In this document: in pieces, positions 26,631 to 35,803 of the stretch
Layout: each line of letters starts with the position of its first letter
Position numbering within the stretch: position 1 is the stretch's first letter
Assembly (NCBI GenBank): GCA_015055965.1
Contig: SVHG01000005.1
Location: 1 to 64,000 of the forward strand
Reading direction: 5' to 3'
Length of the DNA stretch: 64,000 nt
From: Clostridiales bacterium
Lineage (GTDB): Bacteria > Bacillota > Clostridia > Christensenellales > Borkfalkiaceae
Made by a program: the position numbers and the translations under genes
Notes under the pieces: generated by a model
The model's input: only the letters and a program-made list of their open reading frames with translations
What the model was told of the DNA's origin: nothing
Database searches by the model: none

Positions 26631-29600
26631 CTATTCACTTTCTTCCTTTTTAGGAAGGAATAATAACTCCTCTTGTTGGGTTACCAAATAAAACTCTCCG
26701 TTTAAGTAAATATAGCTTAAACCGTTAGATGCCGTTATTATTTCACCCTCTTCCGCTTCGCCAAGTGATTGGATTATTTCTTCATCCTCTACCTTTAACG
26801 GATTAATGGGAATAATTGCCGTCACGTATTTACAGAACCTGCATTTATACGTTCCGTTTGACTGCACACTCCACATATGCGAAGAACTCGTAATATATCC
26901 ACAAGTATTACAAATCACGTTATGCGCTGATGATGAAGTTGATGTGTATTTTTTTGAATCGTGCGTACACGTTGTCCACGCTGCCGTAAAGGTTATTACG
27001 TTATTTTCCTCAACAATAAATACGCCGGGCAAGAAAACCATACTTGCATTAAATGCATAGTTTGCTCCATTATTCATCCAAGAACCTGAATAATTTAATT
27101 GTGTTACGTTAGGTAATCTTACAGTCTTACCCTCATAAACTCCCGTTATATCACTACAAGTAGTGGCTATGCCTGTAACAAATCTCAACGTATACGTAGG
27201 TAATATTTTTGCGTATAAATCATCCTCTGCTTCAAATTCTTCATACGTACTACCAACAAACGTGCTTGTATACGCGGTAGTATCATACCAACCTAAGAAA
27301 ATATTATTCCCGGTAACGGTGGGAACTTTATCAGTTGTAAACACTTCGCCGTAGTATGCTGTTTGCGTATCTAACAATTCTTCGCCCACGTAAAAGTTAA
27401 TTGTGGTTTGTATTGCTTCAAAGCTTAAATCTTCATAGGTAGCGGTATAGCTTGAATATAGCGAATACGGAACGTAGAAGGTAAGCTGTTCCTTTAATGT
27501 ATCCGTTAAAGCATTAATCTGTACTACCTCGCTATTTAATAAATATACCTTATTTAAAGCCGTGCAGTTATTAAAGCTTAAATAGTTAAACTGAGAATAA
27601 TCCTCGCCTAAATATACCGTTGTTAATTGAGTATTAGGAATATATTCGCCCTCTTCATTTAAGCTTGGGAATGCGTTTTCTTCTATTGTTGCATACGTTC
27701 TTAAATCTAAAACACCGCTTGCATCATAACTGCCGTTATACTTGAATAATACCTTACCCAATCTAAAATATTCTGCTTGCGATTGAGTGGTATACCACGG
27801 AGCACCTTCAAATGCGGAAGAATGTGCTTCAATAACCGAATTTCCTGTTATCGTTGCTAGATTAGTGCAACCCTCAAACGCATTATCGCCTATTATTTGA
27901 ACGTTCTTTAAGTTAACACCTGTTAAATTGGTATTTCCTGCAAAAGCGCCTAAAGCAATTTCCGTAACCGTTGTAGGTACTGTATAGGTTGAGTTTGTTT
28001 TGCCTAACGGATAGTATATTAAGCAAGTAGCATCCTTATTAAATAACACACCGTCACTCGTAGAATAATACTCATTAGCGCTATCAACTGTTATCGTTGT
28101 TAAATACGTATTACCCGCAAAAGCGCCTGCAGTAATTTCCGTAACCGTTGTAGGTATTGTATATGATGAATTTGTTTTGCCTAACGGATAGTATATTAAG
28201 CAAGTAGCATCCTTATTAAACAATACACCGTCACTCGTAGAATAATACTCATTAGTGCTATCAACGGTTATCGTTGTTAAATTAGTACAATCCTCAAACG
28301 CATTTTCGCCTATATCTTGCACGTTCGCTAAATTAATAGTTGTTAATTTAACATTACCTGCAAAAGCATAATCTAAAACACCGATTAACGAAGCTATAGC
28401 GGTATATTGAGTTCCTGTTTTTGCTATTGGATAGGTGTGTAAATAATATTCTACCGTTTCATCCGCATTAGTTTGTTTTACGTAAAGCACACCATCCACA
28501 ACGTGGAAATAACTATTACCACTTGCTAGACTAAAGCCTGCAATTTGTGAACAACCGTAAAATGCGCCTGCACCTATATTTTGAACACCTGCAGGTATAG
28601 TTAAAGTTATGTTGCTTGCGTTTTCATTTATCCAATTACAACCCGCAAAGGCGAAGCTTCCTATGCTTTGTACGTTGGGCATTTCTCCTAAATATAGTGA
28701 AGTGCAACCGTAGAAGGCTAAATCGCCTATACTTGCAACTGCAGGTGTTTGAGATTCATAACTAACGCTTATAAGCGCGGTTGCATTCATAAACGCGCCT
28801 CTACCAATAGTCGTAACGGTTGAAGGAATTACCATTCCGCTTAAAGAAGAACAATTTGCGAAAGCATAATGCCCAATTTCCGTTAATTGTGAGCCCGCTT
28901 CAAAGCTTACACTAGAAGTTCCGCTGTTATAGAACGCAAAGTCATCTATTTTTGTAACAGTTGCAGGTATAGTTACGTCTTCTGATAAAGAGCAATTTGC
29001 AAATGCGCCGTAACCAATTTCCGTTAATTGTGAGCCCGCTTCAAAGTTTAAATTAGAAATTCCGCTGTTATAGAATGCAAAGTCATCTATTTTTGTAACA
29101 GTTGCAGGTATAGTTATACTTGTTAGAGAAGTACAACCTGCAAATGCACCGTAACCAATTTCCGTAACGTTGCCTAAATTAACAGTTGAAAGTGAAGTGC
29201 AACCCGCAAAGGCTTCAGTCCCCACACTCACACCGGCACTACTGTTTATAGTCACACGTTCTAAAGAAGCCATATCTGCAAATGCGTAAGACTCAATTCT
29301 TTCAACAGTAGATGGCAAAGTAATTTCCTTTACTACATTAACCGTAGAGTTTCTCATACTATAAGTTTGTGTTGGAGATTCAAAAACACCTGATTCTATA
29401 CGAGTGATGTTTTTGCCATCAACTAAATCATAGGGTATTTCTAAAGTTTCACTAGCCCCAGATATTCCAGTAATAACAACTTCATCACCAACTATAGTAT
29501 ATGTATATACAACTCCATTTTTTATTTGTTGAGCTATGTTAGGTTGCTGATCAACGGTTAGAGCTCTGCCACTAGTATCAATGTTACTAATGATATAATT

Positions 29601-30911
29601 AATGATAGCTTTATCATGCGTTTCTAAATTATGTGCAACACCTGGAGCATTTACTGATTTTCCACCCTCCATTTGGTCTATAGTATCCATTAGTTTAACA
29701 ACTGGCTCCGCTCCAGTATAACCATTTGCCACTTGAGAATCTAAATCTATAAATAAATCATCTTCTATGTATAAAATGCTAGGTAAAGAAAAACCTATAT
29801 GTTTATAAATACCAATTTGCGAAGCAAAAGAAATATTATGAAAAATACTTATCCAAGCGTTGCGCTTACGCTCTTCTTCTATTTCTCTATTTAAAACGTT
29901 TTTAAATTTACTAACAGCTTTTGTTAACTGCTTTGATAGCTGTGTTGTGTTTGCTAATGTTGTTATAGCAACCTCAATCAATGCTGCTGCAGTTCTTAAA
30001 ATAATTTCTGAAATTATACCTAATTCTGCTTTCACTATTAAATAGTCCATAACTAGCTGTAAAACAAATCCTAGTGTGACGTAACTGCCTATAGGAACAA
30101 ATTTTATATGGTCGTATAAATGATTTCCACAATTACGATTACCATTCCATATCTCTTTATACTTAGCGTATAACTCTGGCTTTATAATGTCTTTCACACC
30201 ACAATATTTTGGGTCATCCATGTCTGCTAATTCTAAAAAAGGATATTCATCATTACTATCCTCATCCTCAGGATCATCCTCTAGTTTTGCGCTACCAAAA
30301 TCACTTCCGTTATACGGTGTTCCCATAGAATATATCGATGCTACTCTAAATGGGTGCCCCATTGCATATTGTAAATTTGTTAAACCACCACGACTATGCG
30401 CTATAAGATTATAAGTTGGTAATATCCCCATCTCTTTTTTGTATTGATGTGAAATAGAATCTAATACGTATTCAAATTGCGCATATACGTAGTCGTTAGA
30501 ATGACAAATCCCCGAATCTCCTCTAAGTTGGTCTATACTTCCATTATTTATATTAAAAAGTATTACCAAATGTTTATTCTCAAGAGTATCTTGAGTGAGA
30601 TCTTCTAGGTCGATACTAGTTGTTAAGGAGTAATTATTATAATCGTTTTTTATATTATAAAGCTTTACGTTGGGTCTATTTTCACTATTCTCATAAGAGT
30701 ATCGAAAATGTCTATAATCCTCAGGTATTGGAATAGGATCATCATCTGAAGGATCATCCGGATCTCCCCAACTTCTTTCATCTATTAATTTAGTCATTGG
30801 TTGCGCCACGTAAACTAAACAGTTGTTTAGCCCAATTTTTTCTACGTATCGATTTATTAATGACTCTTCTTCGTATGCAAATTTATACCTAGAACTTCCT
30901 TCCTTAACCAC
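26631..30911 (-). CDS. lipase-like/BspA-type LRR surface protein, C-terminal 1426 aa, frameshifted
   Basis: Begins at an in-frame GTG with no signal peptide. The preceding frame at 30857-31201 carries a signal peptide and stops 55 bp into this frame, so the two are probably one gene broken by a frameshift. Residues 1-440 look like an alpha/beta hydrolase: LVILFNINNG, then the nucleophile elbow AHSRGG near residue 170 and YSMGTPYNGSDFG. Residues about 490-1170 are LRR_5/BspA repeats (GCTSLTSITIPATVTKIDDFAF type). A Listeria-Bacteroides (Flg_new) repeat with TTDKVPTVTG and FLGWYD follows, then a Cys pair region (CNTCGY, CRFCKY). There is no LPXTG anchor. Two nearly identical internal DNA segments (around 27995-28095 and 28172-28265) show recent repeat duplication. 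Confidence 0.8.
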   Translation of the reverse strand: MVKEGSSRYKFAYEEESLINRYVEKIGLNNCLVYVAQPMTKLIDERSWGDPDDPSDDDPIPIPEDYRHFRYSYENSENRPNVKLYNIKNDYNNYSLTTSIDLEDLTQDTLENKHLVILFNINNGSIDQLRGDSGICHSNDYVYAQFEYVLDSISHQYKKEMGILPTYNLIAHSRGGLTNLQYAMGHPFRVASIYSMGTPYNGSDFGSAKLEDDPEDEDSNDEYPFLELADMDDPKYCGVKDIIKPELYAKYKEIWNGNRNCGNHLYDHIKFVPIGSYVTLGFVLQLVMDYLIVKAELGIISEIILRTAAALIEVAITTLANTTQLSKQLTKAVSKFKNVLNREIEEERKRNAWISIFHNISFASQIGIYKHIGFSLPSILYIEDDLFIDLDSQVANGYTGAEPVVKLMDTIDQMEGGKSVNAPGVAHNLETHDKAIINYIISNIDTSGRALTVDQQPNIAQQIKNGVVYTYTIVGDEVVITGISGASETLEIPYDLVDGKNITRIESGVFESPTQTYSMRNSTVNVVKEITLPSTVERIESYAFADMASLERVTINSSAGVSVGTEAFAGCTSLSTVNLGNVTEIGYGAFAGCTSLTSITIPATVTKIDDFAFYNSGISNLNFEAGSQLTEIGYGAFANCSLSEDVTIPATVTKIDDFAFYNSGTSSVSFEAGSQLTEIGHYAFANCSSLSGMVIPSTVTTIGRGAFMNATALISVSYESQTPAVASIGDLAFYGCTSLYLGEMPNVQSIGSFAFAGCNWINENASNITLTIPAGVQNIGAGAFYGCSQIAGFSLASGNSYFHVVDGVLYVKQTNADETVEYYLHTYPIAKTGTQYTAIASLIGVLDYAFAGNVKLTTINLANVQDIGENAFEDCTNLTTITVDSTNEYYSTSDGVLFNKDATCLIYYPLGKTNSSYTIPTTVTEITAGAFAGNTYLTTITVDSANEYYSTSDGVLFNKDATCLIYYPLGKTNSTYTVPTTVTEIALGAFAGNTNLTGVNLKNVQIIGDNAFEGCTNLATITGNSVIEAHSSAFEGAPWYTTQSQAEYFRLGKVLFKYNGSYDASGVLDLRTYATIEENAFPSLNEEGEYIPNTQLTTVYLGEDYSQFNYLSFNNCTALNKVYLLNSEVVQINALTDTLKEQLTFYVPYSLYSSYTATYEDLSFEAIQTTINFYVGEELLDTQTAYYGEVFTTDKVPTVTGNNIFLGWYDTTAYTSTFVGSTYEEFEAEDDLYAKILPTYTLRFVTGIATTCSDITGVYEGKTVRLPNVTQLNYSGSWMNNGANYAFNASMVFLPGVFIVEENNVITFTAAWTTCTHDSKKYTSTSSSAHNVICNTCGYITSSSHMWSVQSNGTYKCRFCKYVTAIIPINPLKVEDEEIIQSLGEAEEGEIITASNGLSYIYLNGEFYLVTQQEELLFLPKKEESE

Positions 30912-31201
30912 TTCCCGTTATTACTCCATTGAGAAAGGCTTCCACCACAACCATACGTAAAAACCGTTATTTGCGCTGATGGTGGAGTAAATTTCCCATA
31001 AAGAAAAGTATTGTTGATATATTTTTTTTCATCATCTTCAATCAACGTTTGATTATGTAAGTCATCATAATCAACAGTTAAATAAGTCTCGTCCTCTGTC
31101 TCAGCTCTAACTAGCGGTAATCCAATAATAATCGCACTAATTGCACTAGTTAAAAATATTGAGCAAAGTATAAATGTTGTAACAATTCTTAATTTCTTCA
31201 T
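30857..31201 (-). CDS. signal-peptide-bearing N-terminal fragment of the lipase-like LRR protein
   Basis: 114 aa. AGGGAGGG precedes the ATG, which overlaps the upstream stop (ATGA). Residues 1-32 form a signal peptide (IVTTFILCSIFLTSAISAIIIGL). The mature part ends with VFTYGCGGSLSQWSNNGKW before an off-frame tail. The sensible continuation, VKEGSSRYKFAYEEES, lies in the next frame (the 1426-aa frame). A one-base indel around 30890-30912, in a GGAAGGAAG-type context, would restore a protein of about 1520 aa. It could be a pseudogene, a phase-variable switch or an assembly error. Confidence 0.7.
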   Translation of the reverse strand: MKKLRIVTTFILCSIFLTSAISAIIIGLPLVRAETEDETYLTVDYDDLHNQTLIEDDEKKYINNTFLYGKFTPPSAQITVFTYGCGGSLSQWSNNGKWLRKEVLGINLHTKKSH

Positions 31202-31884
31202 ATTTTCCCTCCTTCATTTTTTGTAAGCTTAAAACACATTCCTATAAGATTATACAATTTATTATCTTCCAGTTCTGCTTCAATCCACCCCTTGCTATAG
31301 CCTACGTAATACATCTTGTGCTTTTCAAAATCTAATAAAAATAACGCTACAGCTCCAGCTCCGAATGTTTGTACACCAGTGGATGTTTCTTCCATACATT
31401 GAAAAATAAAATATTCTCCATTAATAAATGCGATATTTTGACTAAAAAACTGAGGAAATACTTCAAAATATTTCTTTTGCTCCTTTGTTGGTATTACATA
31501 GCCCAGTGGCTCTATTTTGTCTGCATTAGGTGGGTCATAAGGATAAATCCAATATTCTTTTACTTTTTCTGAGTCATATTTTTCTAAACAATCAAACAAG
31601 CCTCCGCCTCTAAAAAAATCCTCAAACGTTTTAAACCCCTGCGATTCCCAACGTCCTTCTTTCCATGTGAAATGAGTATCAGGTTTTGCCTCAAAAGTAT
31701 ATCCTTCAATTTCGGGAACAAGTGCATCCGCCAAAGCTTTTTTTTCTTTTTGTATTTCTAGTGCTTTTTGCAGATCTTTTTCATTAAAATAATCTGCTAT
31801 AGCAAAAATACACCCTGAACAGCAAGAAAAAATCACAAAAGTTAAAAACAAAGTTAAAATTTTAAATATGCTAGACTTTTTCAT
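31198..31884 (-). CDS. putative lipoprotein of unknown function
   Basis: 228 aa. It has a signal peptide with a lipobox-like end (FVIFSCCSGC, Cys25), then a charged helical segment (KDLQKALEIQKEKKALADAL) and a soluble domain rich in aromatic residues. No family was recognised. It overlaps the following LRR gene start by four bases, so the two were probably expressed together, and the lipoprotein may be a partner or immunity-like protein of the lipase-like protein (inference). Confidence 0.65.
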   Translation of the reverse strand: MKKSSIFKILTLFLTFVIFSCCSGCIFAIADYFNEKDLQKALEIQKEKKALADALVPEIEGYTFEAKPDTHFTWKEGRWESQGFKTFEDFFRGGGLFDCLEKYDSEKVKEYWIYPYDPPNADKIEPLGYVIPTKEQKKYFEVFPQFFSQNIAFINGEYFIFQCMEETSTGVQTFGAGAVALFLLDFEKHKMYYVGYSKGWIEAELEDNKLYNLIGMCFKLTKNEGGKI

Positions 31885-31975
31885 AATTTCCTCCTCTTTT
31901 TAATTTTATGCCACTATTTTATCATACGTATAGCTATATGTCAATAACAATTTTTTAAAAAATTTGGTAATTTAA

Positions 31976-32191
31976 AGAGATTCTTCGACAAGCTCAGAAT
32001 GACTAATATAAGTTAGAGATTCTATCGCTAACGCTCCAGAATGACAGGTATTGGAGTAAGAGATTCTATCGTTTTCTTACGAAAACTCCAGAATGACAAG
32101 TATTTGTTTTTGTCACTTATGAACAAGCAACGCGAAGTGATAGAGTCTAAGAACTAACGTAATGATATTGCTAAAACTCCAGAATGACAAG
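31976..32191. repeat. cluster of GATTCTATCG...GAATGAC dispersed repeats
   Basis: Three or four units of the type AGATTCT-TCG or ATCG, a short palindromic insert, then TCAGAATGAC or CCAGAATGAC (about 31979-32003, 32014-32043, 32061-32098). Each can fold as a hairpin (for example CGTTTTC/GAAAAC). Further copies occur at 34368-34406 and 55203-55289. There is no coding content. This 441-bp intergenic region also holds the left glgB-flanking repeat. Confidence 0.75.
32111..32171 (+). repeat. 61-bp direct repeat flanking glgB, left copy
   Basis: Begins TGTCACTTATGAAC and ends AACGTAATGATATTGC. It differs from 34462-34522 at only a few positions and is in the same orientation. Confidence 0.85.
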
Positions 32192-32233
32192 ACAATAGAT
32201 TTTTCGCTCATTCTGAATTTTTTTCTTTTTGTA

Positions 32234-32262
32234 TTGACAGTTTTTTAAAAAAGGTATATAAT
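32234..32262 (+). promoter_or_regulatory. consensus promoter of glgB
   Basis: TTGACA (32234-32239), 17-bp spacer, TATAAT (32257-32262). Confidence 0.8.
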
Positions 32263-32325
32263 ACTAAATGGATTATATTTTTTTAGAATATATAATAAGT
32301 TAAAGCAAATTACAAGGGGGTTATT

Positions 32326-34308
32326 ATGGAATATAAGATTTTCGAGCGAGATCCCTTTCTTCTTCCCTTCAAGAATGATATTGAGCTTCGCATGGAAAAC
32401 TACCGTAAGACCAAAGAACGCATTTTACAGGGCGAAAAAAGCTTAAACGAGTTTGCCAACGCGCACGAATATTTTGGCTTTCACAGGCAAAACAACGGCT
32501 GGATTTACCGCGAATGGGCACCTAATGCAAACGAGGTTTACTTAACCGGGGATTTTAACGACTGGCGCTGGCTAGACCACCCCTTAAAAAAGCTTGAAAA
32601 CGGCGTTTGGGAAATATTTTTAGAGGGAAAAGACGCACTTTATAACGGTTGCCACGTTAAAGCTATTATTAAAAGCGGAGATAAGCTTTTAGAAAGAATA
32701 CCGCTATATATTAGGCGCGTGGAGCAAAACCCCGTTGACTACAGTTGGTGCGGGGTTATTTATGACGAGCCCGCCTATAAGTGGCGCAATAACAGCTTTA
32801 AGCCCAAGAAAAACCTGTTTATATACGAATGCCATATCGGTATGGCGCAAGAGCAAGAAAGGGTTGGTAGTTACGCAGAGTTTACCAAAAATATTTTACC
32901 GCGCGTTAAAAAAGCGGGCTATAACGTACTGCAAATTATGGCTATTATGGAGCACCCCTATTACGGCTCTTTTGGTTACCAGGTTTCCAACTTTTTTGCA
33001 ACCTCTTCACGCCTAGGCACGCCCAACGAGCTTAAAGAGCTAATAGATAAAGCGCACTCTATGGGAATAGCCGTTTTATTAGACGTCGTTCATTCACACG
33101 CGGTTAAAAATACGGCGGAAGGCATAAACGAGTTCGACGGAACTACCTACCAATTTTTCCACGAGGGAGCAAGGGGCGACCACCCTGCTTGGGGAACTAA
33201 GCTCTTTAACTACGCTAAGCCGGAGGTTATACACTTCCTTTTATCTAACCTTAAATTTTGGCTAACGGAATTTCGTTTTGACGGCTTCCGCTTTGACGGC
33301 GTTACCTCTATGATATACCACGACCACGGTTTAGGAAGCGCTTTTACCGATTATTCTAAGTACTTTTCTATGAATACGGATACCGAAGCAATAACCTACC
33401 TACAGCTTGCTAACGAGCTTATACGCGAGGTTAACCCTAACGCTATCACTATTGCGGAGGATATGTCTGCTATGCCGGGAATGTGCTTGCCTATTGAAGA
33501 AGGTGGCGTTGGATTTGACTACCGCCTTGCTATGGGCGAGCCCGATTTATGGATTAAGCTTATTAAGGAACAAAAGGACGAAAACTGGAACGTTTGGCAT
33601 ATTTGGCACGAGCTAACCTCTCGCAGACCATTTGAAAAATATATAGGCTACGCCGAATCGCACGACCAAGCGCTTGTTGGCGATAAGACGATTATCTTCC
33701 GCCTATGCGATAGCGCTATGTATACCGCTATGACGAAGTTTGTTGATAGCGACGTTATAAACCGCGGTATTGCCCTGCATAAAATGATAAGACTTATTTC
33801 ACTTTCTGCCGGTGGCGAAGGCTACCTAAACTTTATGGGTAACGAGTTTGGCCACCCCGAATGGATAGACTTCCCAAGAGAAGGCAACGGCTGGAGCTAT
33901 TTTTACTGTCGCCGTCAATGGCATTTGGCAGACGATAAGGACCTTAAATACCACTATCTTTCTGACTTCGATAGGGATATGATTGCCCTTTGCAAAAAGC
34001 GCAAGGTGTTTAATAAAGAGCCTAAGTCGCTTTATATAGACGGCGAAAAGCAGGTGCTTATTTACAAGCGTGGCGGAATAACCTTCTTGTTTAATTTTAG
34101 CCCCGTTAACTCTTACGAGGGCTACCAAGCAAGGGTAGAAAAGCCCGGCGAATATAAAACCGTTCTTTCTACGGATGATCACCGTTACGGCGGTTTTGCA
34201 AGAGTTGCTCACGCCCAAACCTATAAGGCGGTTAAAAATGAAAAGGGAGAATACACCTTCCCCATTTACCTACCCTCACGCACGGCAATTTGCTTGGTTA
34301 AAAAGTAA
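32326..34308 (+). CDS. glgB: 1,4-alpha-glucan branching enzyme, GH13_8 (eukaryote-like) type
   Basis: 660 aa. It introduces alpha-1,6 branches into glycogen-like glucans. An N-terminal CBM48 (about 50-140, WAPNANEVYLTGDFNDW) precedes the GH13 barrel, with predicted nucleophile Asp324 (FRFDGVTSM), acid/base Glu378 (TIAEDMS) and Asp447 (ESHDQALVGD). Segments such as GGEGYLNFMGNEFGHPEWIDFPR closely resemble animal and plant branching enzymes rather than the classical bacterial GH13_9 GlgB. AAGGGGG precedes the ATG. No other glycogen gene is nearby, and the gene is flanked by near-identical direct repeats. Confidence 0.92.
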   Translation: MEYKIFERDPFLLPFKNDIELRMENYRKTKERILQGEKSLNEFANAHEYFGFHRQNNGWIYREWAPNANEVYLTGDFNDWRWLDHPLKKLENGVWEIFLEGKDALYNGCHVKAIIKSGDKLLERIPLYIRRVEQNPVDYSWCGVIYDEPAYKWRNNSFKPKKNLFIYECHIGMAQEQERVGSYAEFTKNILPRVKKAGYNVLQIMAIMEHPYYGSFGYQVSNFFATSSRLGTPNELKELIDKAHSMGIAVLLDVVHSHAVKNTAEGINEFDGTTYQFFHEGARGDHPAWGTKLFNYAKPEVIHFLLSNLKFWLTEFRFDGFRFDGVTSMIYHDHGLGSAFTDYSKYFSMNTDTEAITYLQLANELIREVNPNAITIAEDMSAMPGMCLPIEEGGVGFDYRLAMGEPDLWIKLIKEQKDENWNVWHIWHELTSRRPFEKYIGYAESHDQALVGDKTIIFRLCDSAMYTAMTKFVDSDVINRGIALHKMIRLISLSAGGEGYLNFMGNEFGHPEWIDFPREGNGWSYFYCRRQWHLADDKDLKYHYLSDFDRDMIALCKKRKVFNKEPKSLYIDGEKQVLIYKRGGITFLFNFSPVNSYEGYQARVEKPGEYKTVLSTDDHRYGGFARVAHAQTYKAVKNEKGEYTFPIYLPSRTAICLVKK

Positions 34309-34367
34309 TTTACGTTAAAGATTCTTCGACTGCATTTCATTTTTCTCAAAAAGACGGATAATTCTAA

Positions 34368-34406
34368 AAGATTCTATCGTTTTCTAACGAAAACTCCAGA
34401 ATGACA
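34368..34406. repeat. GATTCTATCG...GAATGAC repeat, right of glgB
   Basis: Nearly identical to 32061-32099 on the other side of glgB (inverted half repeats CGTTTTC / GAAAAC in the middle). Confidence 0.75.
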
Positions 34407-34461
34407 AGGAAAAGATTCTATTACTAATGATTATAAATTTTTGAAACAAAGCCTAGTGAAC

Positions 34462-34522
34462 TGTCACTTATGAACGAGCGAAGCGAAGTGATAGAGTCTA
34501 AGAATTAACGTAATGATATTGC
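34462..34522 (+). repeat. 61-bp direct repeat flanking glgB, right copy
   Basis: Counterpart of 32111-32171. The order (GATTCT repeat, then 61-bp repeat) is the same on both sides of glgB. Confidence 0.85.
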
Positions 34523-34550
34523 AAGCGTAAGCGTTTAAAATTAAATATCA

Positions 34551-34594
34551 AAAGCCCCTTACTACCAAAACGGTAGCAAGGGGCTTTGTTTTTA
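34551..34594 (+). terminator. strong bidirectional terminator
   Basis: A 16-bp stem (34551-34566 with 34572-34587, AAAGCCCCTT...AAGGGGCTTT, one mismatch) with a T-rich tail. It ends glgB transcripts and, on the other strand, the lipoprotein gene at 34691. Confidence 0.9.
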
Positions 34595-34690
34595 TTAAAA
34601 TAATGGGTTAATTACAGTTGATTTGTTTAAAAAATTATATAACGTAGTTGATTTTTGATACCATATTGCTATTTTAAAGCTATAAACCAA

Positions 34691-35635
34691 CTATTCTTCA
34701 ACGGGAAGCCAAGAAGCAATAAGCGCTTGTATATTTTCTTCTGAAATATCGCTACTTGTAAAATTAAGTGTGCTTCTAATCCCTTCGTTATCGTTAGTAT
34801 AAGAAGCTGCCCATGGCTCTTTTGCCCAAGTATCACCGCCAAGAGAAATAGAGGACCAATCCTCTGCTAAGCTTTCAAGAGTAATCTCTTGCTTAACCTG
34901 CTGGGTGGGCGTTTCCTTTAACGCATAATAAACGGTGGCCTTAAGCGCGTTTTTAACAGGATCTATTACGTAGTAGTAATACTGATAAGGATCGTTTTGC
35001 ACTTCACCGCTTTCTATATTCCAAGAAGCACTGCGCTGATAAACACCGCGCACGCTAAACGCATTGTATTCATAATATTTAAGCGCGCCAAGCTCTTTTT
35101 CTACAAAAGCTAGGTCTGTATCGCTACTAACCCTTTCCCAATGCACGGAAATATATTCTGAGCGCATTGGTCTTTTAGTAAAGAGCTCCGTATAATCAAA
35201 TGCGGGCTTAGAATAACCTAAATTGTTTTTCGTTACGCCAAGTCTATTCGTACCGCTATCGCTGTTAACGGTTACGGAATCGTTATAAATAACGTAATCT
35301 ACCTTAGAAGAGTCTTCGCTGTTATATTCGTAAGAAAGTGTAATTTCTTTAACGTAGGCGGGCTCTGTTGCCGATTTGTGAACGTAATATCCCCTGCCCT
35401 CGCCCGTTACCACAAGATAATCCTCATAGCGGTAAGCCTCGTCTTCCACGTAATTTGTAGTTTTTGGGGTATAGCCTTCCTTGCGTTCGTGTTGGGGGGT
35501 ATAAGTATAATGAGTTAACTTATACGTACCCTTAACCCTTCTCATCTTTTGCGCGGATATCATATAGCATCCTGCAGAAGCAGATAGTAACGTGATTATA
35601 AAAACCACGGCAATTAAGCGCTTAATAAGTTTCAT
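34691..35635 (-). CDS. putative lipoprotein of unknown function
   Basis: 314 aa. It has a signal peptide and lipobox LLSASAGC (Cys about 23). The mature part is Tyr- and Glu-rich with predicted beta structure (YEDYLVVTGEGRGYYVH, YYYYVIDPVKNAL), and no known domain was recognised. GGAGG precedes the ATG. It lies downstream of the large GLUG/LRR protein but 170 bp away, so it probably has its own promoter in the AT-rich gap at 35640-35700. Confidence 0.7.
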   Translation of the reverse strand: MKLIKRLIAVVFIITLLSASAGCYMISAQKMRRVKGTYKLTHYTYTPQHERKEGYTPKTTNYVEDEAYRYEDYLVVTGEGRGYYVHKSATEPAYVKEITLSYEYNSEDSSKVDYVIYNDSVTVNSDSGTNRLGVTKNNLGYSKPAFDYTELFTKRPMRSEYISVHWERVSSDTDLAFVEKELGALKYYEYNAFSVRGVYQRSASWNIESGEVQNDPYQYYYYVIDPVKNALKATVYYALKETPTQQVKQEITLESLAEDWSSISLGGDTWAKEPWAASYTNDNEGIRSTLNFTSSDISEENIQALIASWLPVEE

Positions 35636-35803
35636 ATTTTTACCTCCTAATATAATTTTTATAAAAATATAAATAGTTATTCATTTTTTTAATACTTTTT
35701 ATTAACCTAGAGCAAGCGTCATTTAGCATTTCTGCTCACCGCTTTGGTGTTTGAGTCTGCGTACATTGTGCGTCGCAGGCTCTTTTATTTAGTTATGGTT
35801 GTT

